DNA of 64,000 nt from Eupeodes corollae (lineage: Eukaryota; Arthropoda; Insecta; Diptera; Syrphidae): assembly GCF_945859685.1 (NCBI RefSeq), contig NC_079149.1, positions 121,741,575-121,805,574 of the forward strand, in the 5' to 3' direction. Positions 1 to 11,035 of the stretch are shown one piece after another; positions within the stretch are counted from its first letter, which is position 1, and each line of letters opens with the position of its first letter. A program made the translations under genes and the position numbers. Under the pieces are notes generated by a model. It saw nothing but the letters and a program-made list of their open reading frames with translations, made no database searches and had not been told where the DNA came from.

Positions 1-67
1 CTTTCAAAGAATGAAGTTGACTGCAAATGAAGCCTCTTATGTTGTCTGAACCTGCCCAATGTATATT

Positions 68-143
68 TTGACATTTGCAATGTCAATGTTGACATTTGTA
101 ACGTCAATTTCGAAATTTACAATGTCAATTTTGACATTTATAG
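68..143. repeat. 21-bp tandem repeat with palindromic units
   Basis: Three full units and a partial fourth with a 21-base period. The first unit contains TTGACATTTGCAATGTCAA, whose arms TTGACATT and AATGTCAA pair around a 3-base centre. Later units keep the pattern with a few substitutions. No coding frame is involved. It may be a small satellite seed or protein-binding array; nothing in the sequence decides. Confidence 0.75.
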
Positions 144-2424
144 CAACTCTGATCTCCGCAACACATTCGTTGGATTTTGCATTGGGGTTAAATATGTTTT
201 TTATAAAAATGTTGTATATTATTATTTAACATCATTTATTGACTTTTCCAAAAATAAACCTCAGTTTGAAGAAAAACTGAATAAAAGCACATTCAATATT
301 TACGATAATTTGCCTCTTCAACGCCACAAGTGTATTAATTATTGTGGTTTTATTATGTAAGTCGATTGCCATTTTGTTTTTCTGTTAACCACACATAAAC
401 GTACCATAAAAACAAAGTAATTTTGGTTTTAACGAGCCTAGTGGCGGTAAGAGTTGTTCAATATTTTAATGGTAGCTTATTTATAAACGTGTTCATGGTC
501 AGTTCGTATAATTTATATTCTCACTTCAACCGCTCTTAACATTTTATTTATTTATTTTTTCTTCTTTGTTTTTCACTGACATTGAAAATCTGAATATCAT
601 ATACCATCCATACAGAAAAATACTCATTTCCAGTATCCTTTCTTTAAAAAAAAATATATCCTTCCTGAATTTGCGGTTCATATAATGCACCTTGCACCTT
701 TAACCTTTAGTTCCATGATAAGTTCACCTTTTGTTAATTTTTTCTTCGAGTTTGTTGGTGTTAAATTAAAATTTATTAAGGCTCTTACATTTATAAGACA
801 GGATATTTCATTTATAACTCTACTGAATCACGAATTTACTATACGTATATAATATAGTAATGCATTTATTTAAAATTCACTGTTTTTCATCGCATTCTGT
901 GTTTATTAATTTATCTCTGCAATTACTAGAGAGCATCAGAATTGAGTGAAATACGAATCCTTGGTGCAATTTGAGTTCCAAATATAGCAACCAGGAAACG
1001 GCAAGAATTAATGAAATTTCGACACATAATCCAAATGAACAGAACATACAGTAATAAATTCTTCGTCTGATTCTGCATCTATATGGTTAAATATGTAACA
1101 TACCATGAATCATCGTCATCCTTTTATTTCACTGTTACCAAATGTTTTTATTTATTTTATCATAAAAAGCTTTAAATGTGAATACAGCGAACAAAGTAAA
1201 TAAAAGTTAATAAAAGTGGACACAAAAATGACCTACAAGTAAGGTTAACTTCTGCTAAAATTAAGGATATGAGTAGCTAGGGCTTTTTTATCCATCTTAT
1301 TGTTTTGTTAAATTGAGTATTTCAAAGTCGAGTTCGACAGTCTTAATATTAGAGTTTTCTATGAAATCACTTTTGTTATCACTGTTGGCAATAGTGCTCC
1401 TTCATCACAAGGTTCGTTTAAAGACCATGTTCGTGTCTTTTTCAGCGATGGTAAATTTAACTGAAATCTCGCGAAGTAGGTACAACCCATACCACGTATT
1501 CATTCTCTCTCATCCATGCATCTCCCAGAAAGCATGTGACCATCAGCATCAGCACCCATTTTGAAAACCCCCAAGGTTGCGTTTTGTTTGTGATTTCCAG
1601 AATTTACACTATACTCCGTATGTATCGAGGCATATCTATAGATATTTTACATATATGTATGTATTTCCAGTAACAAACACTTTTCACTGGATTTAAGCTA
1701 ACGTGACGAAGGATATGAGATTCACTTTTGAATAAAATATTATAGTGAAGAGAGTTATAACGCCGTCGTCGCTATTGCCGTTGCCGTAGCCGCCTAGCCT
1801 TCACAGTTTCTGATGCTGATTATGGCGAAGGGTAGAGGCTGTACTTTTTTGTTTTTGACTGAAATTCATGTTTGTGTTTTGGGTAAGTCCTACTGCCCGC
1901 AACTGCAGTCAATTAAAGTAGGCTTAATTAATGCCATTAGCAATATAGTAAGGTATAGAATTATAATAACCAGCAGATTCCCAAGGACTTGACTTGTTTC
2001 GAATAAGGATTAGATTAAAGCGAACGTTGCTTCGCGTCGCGATGATGAAGTGTCAATGCGGTTGAATTTATCGTAACCTGGGGATGTTATATGTTGGTAT
2101 ATGTTTTGCTTATGCACTTTGATAATAAGGATAATCATAAGGATTCACTTGTCAAATTTGAAGTTAATAATATGATGCATTAAATAATATATCACTTAAC
2201 TTAAGTTGTGGTAGCTTCTTAAGTTGGATAGTCAACATGGAAAGTGAACAAATTTTCGTAAAAGCTGTTTTGCCCATAGTTTTGAAATAGCCTAACAATG
2301 GTGTTTTTATAAATATACTGACAATTTTGAAATTGAAATTTTTGTAAGACCATTTGCTTATTTAATAAGTCCAAAAAGCCCGAATCCTAAATGTCCAAGA
2401 GCAATAGAAAAATCATTGGTATAT
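144..2424. other. Non-coding AT-rich stretch, no gene seen
   Basis: No recognisable gene or element. A short frame from the ATG at 1361 begins with a hydrophobic run like a signal peptide but has no convincing splice donor. A slightly GC-richer patch sits near 1755-1830. Otherwise the stretch looks like intron or intergenic DNA. Confidence 0.5.
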
Positions 2425-2990
2425 TTTGAGCTTTTTTAAAATATAATTTCAGGATTTTAAGCTGTCTGGTATTTTGATTTATTGGATTTTGGAGTTATTG
2501 AATCTCGAATTTCAGGATTTGAGTTTATGTTTCTGGATTTTTGTTTTTGGAGCCTTTTCAGGATTTACTTTTTTTTCAAGGCTTAAAGTGTTCTAGTTTT
2601 TGGGTTTTCGAGATCTTAGATGTTTGATTTACTGGTATTCTTAGAATATTGGATTTTTGTTGAGGGATTGTTTAAATTTCGGAATTTTGGATTTTCGAGA
2701 CTTTGATTTTTTTGATTTTTTGTTTTTAAGTTTTTTGATTTTCGATGTGGAACATTTGGTTTTAAAAACTTGGCTTTGGAGGTTCTAGATTTTTAATTTT
2801 TGAGATTTTGGGTTTTTGGTTTGCTTGATTTTAGGATTTTAAGGTTTTTGATTTTTGATTTTCTTAGTCTTACGAAATTTTAAATAATTTCGATTTTTTG
2901 GGTTTTAAGCTTATGATACCTTTCATTTTCGGGATCCAGTTTTCTTTTATTTTTAACTTACTAGATTTTGGTTGTTAGAGGTTTTTGACG
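2425..2990. repeat. T-rich cryptic simple repeat, GGATTTT-like
   Basis: A strand-asymmetric run in which variants of GGATTTTTGG, GATTTT and TTTTTGAG recur every 10-25 bases on the + strand. It contains no open frame and no terminal repeats. A similar but separate run occurs at 59690-60080. Slippage of a short unit followed by decay explains it best. Confidence 0.6.
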
Positions 2991-3674
2991 TTTCTTAACT
3001 ACTTATGTATAAAAGCTTCGCAATGACAAATTCTAACCATATGTTTTGGAAAAAAGTGCGCCCAGCGATTCCGTCCATATGTTTTCTTTTTGTCCTCGCC
3101 GATTCAGTCTTAAGCTTTATATCACTGTGTGTCAGACGTTTTTAAAATTTTAAAGACCCATACAATATATTTGGTTAAAATTAGGAAATTTGAATGTTCT
3201 CAGAAACGTATCGATATATTTTTATTAAATATTCTCCATGAATATTGAAAATGTTGTGAAGAAAAATGATATGACTTCTAGAATAATTTTATGCAACGAA
3301 GAAAAACGCATTGAACATCTTGTACAGTTTTAAGAAAAATCAAAGTCGGGTAACAGAAGATGAATTAGTTTTTTATTAATTGCATCAAGAATATTGATCA
3401 TTAAATCCCAATCAAACAAACATTATAGTGACAGTTATTTTTACAAAAATAAGCTGTAAAAATTGCAAAACAAAAAAAGGCTTCAAATTTATTTTATCTT
3501 TTATTGTTGTTAATATTTAATAAAATAAGTAAAATTCCGTAGGAGGGTTTCTTAAAAAAATACACCTAAAGAGAGTAATTTGTGTCGGAATCGTTGGGTT
3601 GTGTTTTTTATAAATATGTAAGTATTTACCAATTTGTGTTTCGTTTAATAATATTTGTTGCTTTTAAAGGGCAA
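2991..3674. other. Non-coding stretch with a weak family X-like segment
   Basis: No gene seen. Bases 3045-3120 distantly resemble the segment of repeat family X that contains ATTCCGTCC and TGTCCTCG, too weakly to call a copy. TATCGATA occurs near 3209. A donor-like GTAAGT near 3617 and an acceptor-like TTTTAAAG near 3669 directly precede the Myb/SANT-like pseudogene and could be a relic intron. Confidence 0.35.
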
Positions 3675-4482
3675 ACACAACAAATAAGGGACAATATGGA
3701 AGACTTTATCAATTATTAAATGAAAATCAACACATAGCTCAAGGATATTCTAAAGCTCTGAAAGAAGATGTGACGCTGTTCTGGGAAAAAGTAAAATCGG
3801 AACTGAATGCTCTTGGGCCACCTTCCAAATAAGCTTCAGTTTGTAGAAAAGTACGTGAAAGATTTTGCCTTCCTTCTGAATACTCTTAGGTTTTTGGTTA
3901 AATTGAAATCTTTCATAGAAAAGAAACTTGTCGACAACAAAAAAGAGATAATGCAACTGGTGGCGGAGAGTGCCGGCAACATTCTTTCTCAAAGCTGAAG
4001 GAAGGAGTCATTCACCTGGCAGGACTACAAACCACATCAGAAATATAAACATACATTCCTTTGAGTTTGGAATCTCTACTGAGATTGGTAGTGTTTCAAA
4101 ACAGTCCGAAACTAAAAATGTCTCTCTTGAGCTTGATGACCCAACTGTAGATGTGTCAATGTCATCCGATCGTGGCACGTATTGGAAAAATCAGCCTTAA
4201 ATGGCTTAAAAGAAAATGATACTGCGAACCTCTTAAACTGAATTGCAAAACAAAGAAATATAACGAGAAACAAATAAATTTAACGGAAGATATTGCTGCA
4301 AACACAAAAAGAATATACAGAATATGCGACATGAAAAAACACAAATTAAAGAAACACAAAGACACAACAAAATACAAAAGGAGCTTCTGCAAGAAAAAGT
4401 TGAAATAAAACTTTAAATGCTACAAATAGAAGAGGAGAAGCTAAATCGCAACAACCTGGATCTGGATTACTTTATGATTTAA
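3675..4482 (+). pseudogene. Decayed zeste-type Myb/SANT DNA-binding protein gene
   Basis: In the frame from about 3675 the translation contains NKGQYGRLYQLLNENQ, then LFWEKVKSELNALGPPSK. This is the Myb/SANT-like fold of the 'regulatory protein zeste' family, which binds DNA and is common in insect genomes as single genes and as companion proteins of PIF/Harbinger transposons. A stop follows the LNALGPPSK block. Homology resumes in other frames: a basic helix ending KKLVDNKKE, then RDNATGGG with a one-frame shift, then a FSKLKEGVIHLAGLQTTSE-like stretch. The acidic linker and a C-terminal charged helix, QIEEEKLNRNNLDLDYF, end near 4482. At least two frameshifts and several stops make it non-functional. 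No transposase or terminal repeats were found beside it, so whether it came from a Harbinger element or a host gene copy is open. Confidence 0.7.
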
Positions 4483-4661
4483 AAAAAAAAACGAATTTGA
4501 TCCATTAAAAAAGGTCCAATTGCCATGCTGTAAAAGCTTTAAAATAAGACTAGATTCAAGATTTATTTTCAATAAATTTTCTTTTTGTATACAAATGTAT
4601 TATCGCTTATTAAAAAAGTCACGGAATCCATTTTATATTTAATTTATAATAAAATAAAGTG

Positions 4662-4953
4662 AGTGGCGCAACAGTCCGTTGAGAATGAGAACTAGCAGGT
4701 AGTGACTTACAACTCTCAACCATTTCCGTGTGCGAGTAATGTTGTCAGGAATGGAGGGGACCTACAGTTTATATGCCGAATCCGAACGGATAATTTGAGA
4801 AAGCACTTTTTTATGACAAGTTTTACTCTTGGAGAATTTGTCAATTCCTCTCAAGAGGCAGTACCCGTGAAAAGACTTTAGATGGCATAGGCAGGAATCG
4901 AACCCAAGACCTCTGGCATGACAGTCTAACGCACTAACCATCATGTCACGGGT
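4662..4953 (-). mobile_element. SINE-1, tRNA-derived SINE, near full length
   Basis: Read on the minus strand, it starts at a tRNA-like head with an A-box-like TGACATGATGG and a perfect B box GGTTCGATTCC (complement at 4894-4904), spaced as in a tRNA gene. An unrelated body of about 200 bases follows and ends in GTTGCGCCACTCAC. The same sequence recurs at 19191-19335 and 58758-59141. It encodes no protein and would be copied by a LINE partner. The open frame crossing it on the minus strand has no coding character. Confidence 0.8.
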
Positions 4954-5939
4954 ATTTGATTTCTTTACACTTAAAAAAAACTTATTTAAGAACTGGAAAT
5001 AGATTAAAAAATTATTCGAGTAATTTTCACAAATGACAATGTTTGATATGAAACAGCTGATTTTGAAAATAAAAATTAAAGCAGAAAATGAAGCAATGCC
5101 TTTTTGTATTCCATTCGGATTTTGTGATGTAAACTTTTCGTAATTCGTAGCGTAGATTTTGTTCACAGATTTTCTACGAATCGAATTTGTTTTTTACAAA
5201 AGTAAACCTGCAAAAAATACTTCTAAAAATTTAATTTCTTGATAATATTGTAGGTACTGAGCGTAAGCTTATTTCAGTATATATAAACGACTGTTGGCAA
5301 CTCTCGTGACAAAATTAAAACAAAATCAATTTAATTTGTTTTTACAATAAAATTAATCCTACACCGATTTAGTTTAACTCCTGGAATATATGAACAAAAA
5401 CAGCTTTATCTGTCAAAAAATTTAAAAATCAGACCAAATAATTCCTGCTGTTTCACTTGTGTAGAACATAATTAAAGTGAGATAAAGTGAGGAGTCAAAA
5501 GGAGTTGAAACAATTTAAGAAATTTCAATTCAACATTTTCTTATTTAAAGAAAGATTTAAAATTAGCATATTTTAAACTCCCGCCAAAAGTCACAAATCA
5601 AAAGCTTTTAATGTCAAGGTCAAAAAAGGCTTCCCTTTCAATCAAATACAAAATCACCTTCTCTGTTAAACAATTAAGGGGTAGTACCTTGATAGTGGGG
5701 AAAATCGTGTTGAATTAAAATGTATTCCCACTTCTCCTTCAAAGCTCATTCGCTCCTGAGAACACTTTAAATGTGGAATCCATTGAATGGATGAATTTTC
5801 GGAGTAAGCCCCTGTTTAAAAATAAGAGCTTTCGGCGAAATAGCAAAAAGCTTCAAAAAATAACCAGATGGACTAAAGATAAAAAGGACCATTAAGATGA
5901 AGGTGAAAGGACCACGATAAATCTCCCAGATTTTAATAC
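4954..5939. other. Non-coding stretch, nothing recognised
   Basis: AT-rich with no coding signal, no terminal repeats and no RNA gene seen. Confidence 0.5.
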
Positions 5940-7373
5940 GGTCTCACCACCGCATGAATACAGTTCGTTTGTTCTGGATTGTTTGTTCGTTTTGTGTTTA
6001 CTTCCGAGTACGAAAATGACGAATTACGAACGAAAAGAACGACGAGGACGTTAACGAAAACGACAACGGACGTGAACGTTAAAAGAATCATATTTCGCGT
6101 GAGTTTTGGAACTTGAAGACTTTTTCGGCGGTAAATTAATAAGTCTAAGTAAACTTAAGCTCTCCTGTCGAACTAACAAGGATTTCAATTCCCATCTAAA
6201 TCATTTATTGTTCCTTTTGTTCCTCTTTTGGGAAATCCAGTTAAAAATCCCTGAAGGTAAAGGCATGTGCCTTGACTCAGAACCAAGTTAAAATTCACTT
6301 AAACACGGGCGTCTCTTCCTCGTCGTCGTTGCAGTATTTTGAGTGACGGCGGGTGTGTTGTCTAAAGTTCTCGTAATTTGCATCCGATTATTGTTTAGAC
6401 AAACATTTAAGGTTGTTGTTGGTCAATACTCTACCAACGCTCAACGCCACTGCTACACATTATAGTTGAAATATAGAGGTGCTTCCGAGTGCAAGCAAAG
6501 GATATCCATAGGCACACAAAATATGGCAGGATACCTTTACAAAGTGTGTATGGAAGTGTACATGTGCAATTCTCGGTATGATGTTCAAAATTAGTTTAAC
6601 AATGTGCGTAGCGTATGGCATAAGGCTCAAAGCGGAAAGATATATGCATGCATCCATTGTGCGCGTGTAATTAGTGTAAATACCGGACATCAATTTTCCT
6701 ACCTTTACCGTGACCATTACCGTTACCGTGTGTTATCGCATTCTCGTATAAGTAGTGTTGCTAGTTCGTGTGGTTAGGTTATTGACGGATGAATGAATCC
6801 TGCTGGCTTTCGATTTGATCCTTCGATACACTGCACCGGTGCAGTTCGCATGCAAGCGTGGTCATTTAAATTAGTTAGTATATTGGTTTTATGGGCTAGA
6901 TTGGTTTCTAGTAATTAGATATATATTAAATATCAAATAAAGTTATGAAATTAAATAATAATAAAATTATTAAAACCGTCGTCGTGGACAAGGATTCAAA
7001 AGTTACAGTCGTGTCGTTTGGAGTACACATCCGTTTATTCCGAAAAGTGGGTTTATTTTAAATGTTTGTATAGAGTGCGTGTGTTTGAAAATATGTTGAT
7101 GGATAAGGATTATTATTATTATCATCAGCAATTGAGTAAACAACGTACAAATATCACAATAAACTCAAACAACAACAAATACTGCCCCATCATCATCATC
7201 ATCATCACCAGACTGCAAACAAAAGCAAATTGGAATATCTGCAGCAGAAACCACAACAGAAACAGGAGCAAAAGCAGAATCCAGAATCAGCAGGAGCTAA
7301 AGCAGGAACAGCCAGAGCAGAGGACGGAACAAGTGAATGCAATATAAATATATATCTCCGCAGAACACACAGG
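5940..7373 (+). promoter_or_regulatory. Candidate promoter and 5' UTR region of a host gene
   Basis: This block is clearly richer in GC and CpG than its surroundings (for example 5990-6080, 6310-6360 and 6970-7020). It has no transposon features. It ends in a leader-like stretch at 7130-7335 with CAA, CAT and CAG/CAA runs, the usual texture of fly 5' UTRs. An upstream ATG at 7337 opens a 26-codon frame overlapping the main ATG. I could not place a transcription start; no clear TATA box or initiator pair stands out. The assignment rests on composition and on the exon that follows, so it is an inference. Confidence 0.4.
6830..6845. promoter_or_regulatory. Perfect 16-bp palindrome ACTGCACCGGTGCAGT
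   Basis: Both halves pair without a mismatch or spacer. It lies in the GC-richer block upstream of the candidate first exon. Its GC content is unusual here, so it may be a dimeric factor site, but no factor can be named. Confidence 0.4.
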
Positions 7374-7431
7374 ATGTGTTTGACAAATGGATTAACTTTG
7401 CTGATTCTCATTATTAATGTGAAAACTTTTG
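7374..7431 (+). CDS. Putative first coding exon, signal peptide
   Basis: The ATG at 7374 opens 19 codons plus one base, MCLTNGLTLLILIINVKTF. This has a short polar start, a hydrophobic core of about 10 residues (LTLLILIINV) and a small polar end, as in a secretory signal peptide. The exon would stop at 7431 in front of GGTATGT, a good match to the insect splice donor (G|GTATGT). The sequence before it has 5' UTR texture. Fly genes for secreted or cell-surface proteins often have this layout, with the signal peptide alone in exon 1 and a very long intron behind it. No downstream exon could be identified. The frame stays open through the donor to 7526, so a non-coding chance frame is the alternative. 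I do not recognise the gene. Confidence 0.4.
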
Positions 7432-10219
7432 GTATGTCATATTTTGCTGCTTTTTTTATTGTGTTACTCCACTCATTCCTTTGGTTTATCTTTACACACA
7501 TTACATACATACAATACGAATATTAAGGATCCTTTAGTCCTTAAAGTTTGTTTTTCGATTCGATATCGGTTTATTGTTTTCTGTATGACTATTGTCGTTA
7601 AGATTATCGCTTCCTATAAGATACCTGAATTATATGTAGATAGGTTATGTACTTATCTATACGACCTATCATTGAATTCTATATGTTTCCCTGTCCAGGA
7701 CCAGGTCCTTAAAGGACTTCGAGGTGGGTGCAATAATAAATCATTTAAACGAAAAAAAATACTTTCTCTCACTGTCGATAAAGGTACCTAAAGGTGAGAT
7801 GGCATAGAGTCTTATGAAAGACTTTGTGTACACACAAAAAAAGGAAGATCCTTTAGGAAAGGATAACAACAACTAATAACTCCCAAGTTTTATAGAAAGT
7901 TGACTATAAGGATATCTATAATCGTTCTATGGGTATGTATAGATATATTTTGGACGAACGAACCCTGGAGAGTTTGGGCTTTTTGTATTGTTTTTGTCGT
8001 CGTCGTTGTCGTCTATTCTACCGGATGATTTATTGAGTTGGAATAGAGTCGCTTCATCAGTGGTGGTGGAAAAGTTTATGAAATTTATGGCAAAAAGGAT
8101 GATGATCTAGAAAAATTTGTATAATTGGGTGTGTCGGTGGCGGAAATGGGTGAATATTACTTTTGTTGTTTAATGACCCGCGGCAACTGAAGTGGTTGTA
8201 AATAAAATAATAATTTTGATGAAATAGTTAAGCTGGGTTTTTGTGTATAGTTTAAAATAATGAGAGCAAAGTAGGAAAATATGTATGGATGGATGTAGGT
8301 TAGTGTTATCCTTTAACAACACATTTTGATATCATGCCAAATTTTATAAATGACTATACTCTAAAAAGGATGTAGGTCTGTATAATAATTGGTGGTGGTT
8401 TTGTAGCTCTATCTTGTTATTTTCAAATAGAGAAGAAGAGTGTTTTTTATGAGTTGATACTGGGGATAGTGTGGTGTTTAGTTTTAAGAGAGAATTTTAA
8501 CATTTTAATGACATCGAAACACAACCAACAATAACAACAACAAACAAAAAAAAAAAAAAGGAACTAAAATTAAACCCAAAACTATACAAAATATATATTA
8601 ATTAAACTTCGGTTTTAATATCCTCTTTGAATTAACAATAAAAAGCTCTCTCATTACTTAAATTTTCTCATAAACTTTGGAGTGAGTTAGAAATTTTGTA
8701 TTTGGTTTCAGGAAGAAAAGGGAACTTCTTGACTTTTTGGTTTTGGAATTCATATTATTTTCATTTAATTTTAAAGTCAAATCATGAGATAACCCAAGCA
8801 GAAGAATGTCTGCCATATTGGTATGGTATAGATATAATTTTATTGAGACTTAATGAATGAAGATAGGAAAATTATTTCAATTTGTCTGTTTGTGTTTCTC
8901 AAGTTTTCTTAGGATACATTCTTAGATAAGAATATTTTTAGATCGTGTTTTTTTTTTAATTTTTTCTAATTTTTTCAAACCAAATAATTATTTCAATATA
9001 ATGATGATTGGTACATTTTAATGAATGGTTCACAGATTAAGTTTTGACGTACATAGGAGATATTGAATTCTTAAAATAGATTTTTTGTATCTACAACATT
9101 TGTTGATAAATTATCTTGTACGTATAAAAATAGCTCATTTAATGAAAAGTAAAAATCCAAATTAAATAAATGTGTTCAAGAATTTTAAATTTTCTCCTAT
9201 GAAATTATACTTTTTTGATTCAAATTTGTGTGGGAAGTCTAATCCTTTGTTTCATTTTTAGAAAATGTAAAACATATTTTTAATATTAAATACATACTTA
9301 TTTTTCTAGACAATTGTGATCTTCAACACTAAGCTCCTTAGCAATAAGTCAAAAATAAGAAATGGTTTTTAGTAGGTAGAAGAAAGATTTATCTATACAT
9401 TTCATTTATTTTTAAGATTTTGTTAAGGAGCTTAATGTTGAAGACTACTGACTATTGGTTTCAAAAATTATTTATTATGATTAAGAAGGTTCTTTTAAAT
9501 CTGTCAAAATAAATCATTAAAGAGAATATACATATATTCTTACTTTTTGTTCTAAAATAATTTTTGAAAAGTTATATTTAAAGTCAACAAATAAAGGACT
9601 CTATGTGTTGTGTTTTTTTATTATAAAGTTTAAAATATAAGAACTGTTGGAGCGATTTTAATGATCTGTATATAAAGAAAATTTAAATGGATTCAAAATT
9701 ATTAAAATTAATTTTATAATTAATTGAGTTTGAAATAAAATATGATACAAAATTATTCTGCTTCTATGTAAATCTCGTATTTTAAACATCTTATATTTTA
9801 AACGTTTGCACAAATTAACACAATTACTGTTTTTCCAGAAACTTGAAATTTTAAGGTGCTTTTAACTTTCATATACATAATTCAAAATATGAGAAATAAC
9901 CCAGTAAAATGAGGCAAAAAAGAGAAATAATATTAATGAGAAAAAGTAACCTAGAAATTTGTTTATACTTTTGTTCTATTGTTCTTACCGTTTCTTGCCC
10001 GCGTCGTCGTTAGTCATGGACAGTTAGAAGTTGCTAAATGGTATTAACACTTTTACATATAAATTGAATTTGCTAAAATGTATGACTCAAATATTTTTTC
10101 ACATGATGTTTTAGAGAAAAGAGTGTTCCGCTCAACAATTTATTTTATGTTTTTAAATATAACAATAAGTAGATTAAAAAGTCAATAATTTGGAAGTAGT
10201 TGAAACGAAAACTTAAAAA
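7432..10219. other. Non-coding stretch, possible long intron
   Basis: No coding exon or mobile element is recognised. Bases 7520-7860 hold several AAGGATCCTTTAG/TCCTTAAAGGA-type motifs. A long imperfect hairpin lies at 9316-9447. The rest is AT-rich DNA with no pattern I can name. Confidence 0.45.
9316..9447. repeat. Long imperfect hairpin (about 47-bp arms)
   Basis: The left arm 9316-9364 and right arm 9400-9447 are reverse complements with a few mismatches and small gaps. The core CTTCAACACTAAGCTCCTTA on the left pairs with TAAGGAGCTTAATGTTGAAG on the right with one mismatch. The loop is about 35 bases. The size fits either a miRNA-type precursor or a tiny fold-back element; no TA target duplication was seen. 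Confidence 0.55.
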
Positions 10220-11035
10220 AAGGCTGGAATGCTAACCACACACTGTTTTGCTTCAAAGTTTGCAGGTTTTCGTGTTTTGTTAAAAAAGTTATCATTTGAA
10301 TTATGATTAAAAATTTAAAAATTACCAACAATATTTATTTTTGGAAAATCCAGTTTTGTTAAATAGATTTTTAGTCGAACATTTTTTTACCAATTACTAA
10401 AATTTTTACAAATTGGATGAATGAAAATAATTCGAGATATATCAAGAACCGAAAATCAATTTTTACCAAATTTGCGTACTATTTTTTGAAGGTTTTATTT
10501 TTTTTTCATGGAAAATCGGACTGTTGGATTTTTATAAAAAAATAAATGAATATCGAAACAATATTTTCTGTGAAATAAAATAAGTTTGAAGCCAATATTT
10601 TTATTTTTTGAAAAGATATTTCAATCGAAAGTAAACTTTTAGTAATTTTAAGTAAAATTAATTTGAAGCCAATATCGCAAAATTTTGAAAAGATATTTAC
10701 GTCGAAAAAACAATGATTACCAACTTTTATTAATTTGTTTGTAAAAAAACTGTCAATTCGACTTTTCTCAAAATGTTTCCGAAGGTTCAAAACGATATTG
10801 CTTGTAAGTTAAAATTATTTGGAATACATAATCTCAAATTTTTGGAAAGATATTTGAGTCAAAAATAAATGTTTATCAATTTGTATTAATTTTCGTTTAG
10901 GTTTTTATTTTTTGTAAAAAACTCAAAACTTCTCAAAATTTTTCCGAATGTTGAAAGCAATATTTTTTATAAGTGAAAATTAGTTCGAAGCCATAATTAC
11001 AAATTTTTGAAAAGATGTTTGAGTCGTAAAAAACC
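10220..11035 (+). repeat. Repeat family X, copy A
   Basis: It begins with the degenerate family terminus GGCTGGAATGCTAACCACAC, followed by TTTGCGTACTATTTTTTG and CGGACTGTTGGATTTTTAT, as in copy B at 38291. The body has repeated blocks with TTTGAAGCCAATAT and GAAAAGATATTTGAGTCG near 10588, 10659, 10820 and 10982, mostly 161-162 bases apart. Homology ends near 11035, so the copy lacks the segment rich in alternating purines and pyrimidines. It has no protein-coding capacity. Confidence 0.7.

Noticed and set aside
1361..1411. ATG followed by a signal-peptide-like run (MKSLLLSLLAIVLLHHK).
   Set aside because: The only GT after it is GTTCGT, a poor donor; the leader lacks UTR character and no exon follows. 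Chance in AT-rich DNA is likely.
4889..4945. tRNA-like sequence with a good B box.
   Set aside because: No complete cloverleaf; it is the head of a SINE that recurs in the window.
4762..5166. 134-codon open frame on the minus strand.
   Set aside because: Half of it crosses the SINE-1 copy; no domain.
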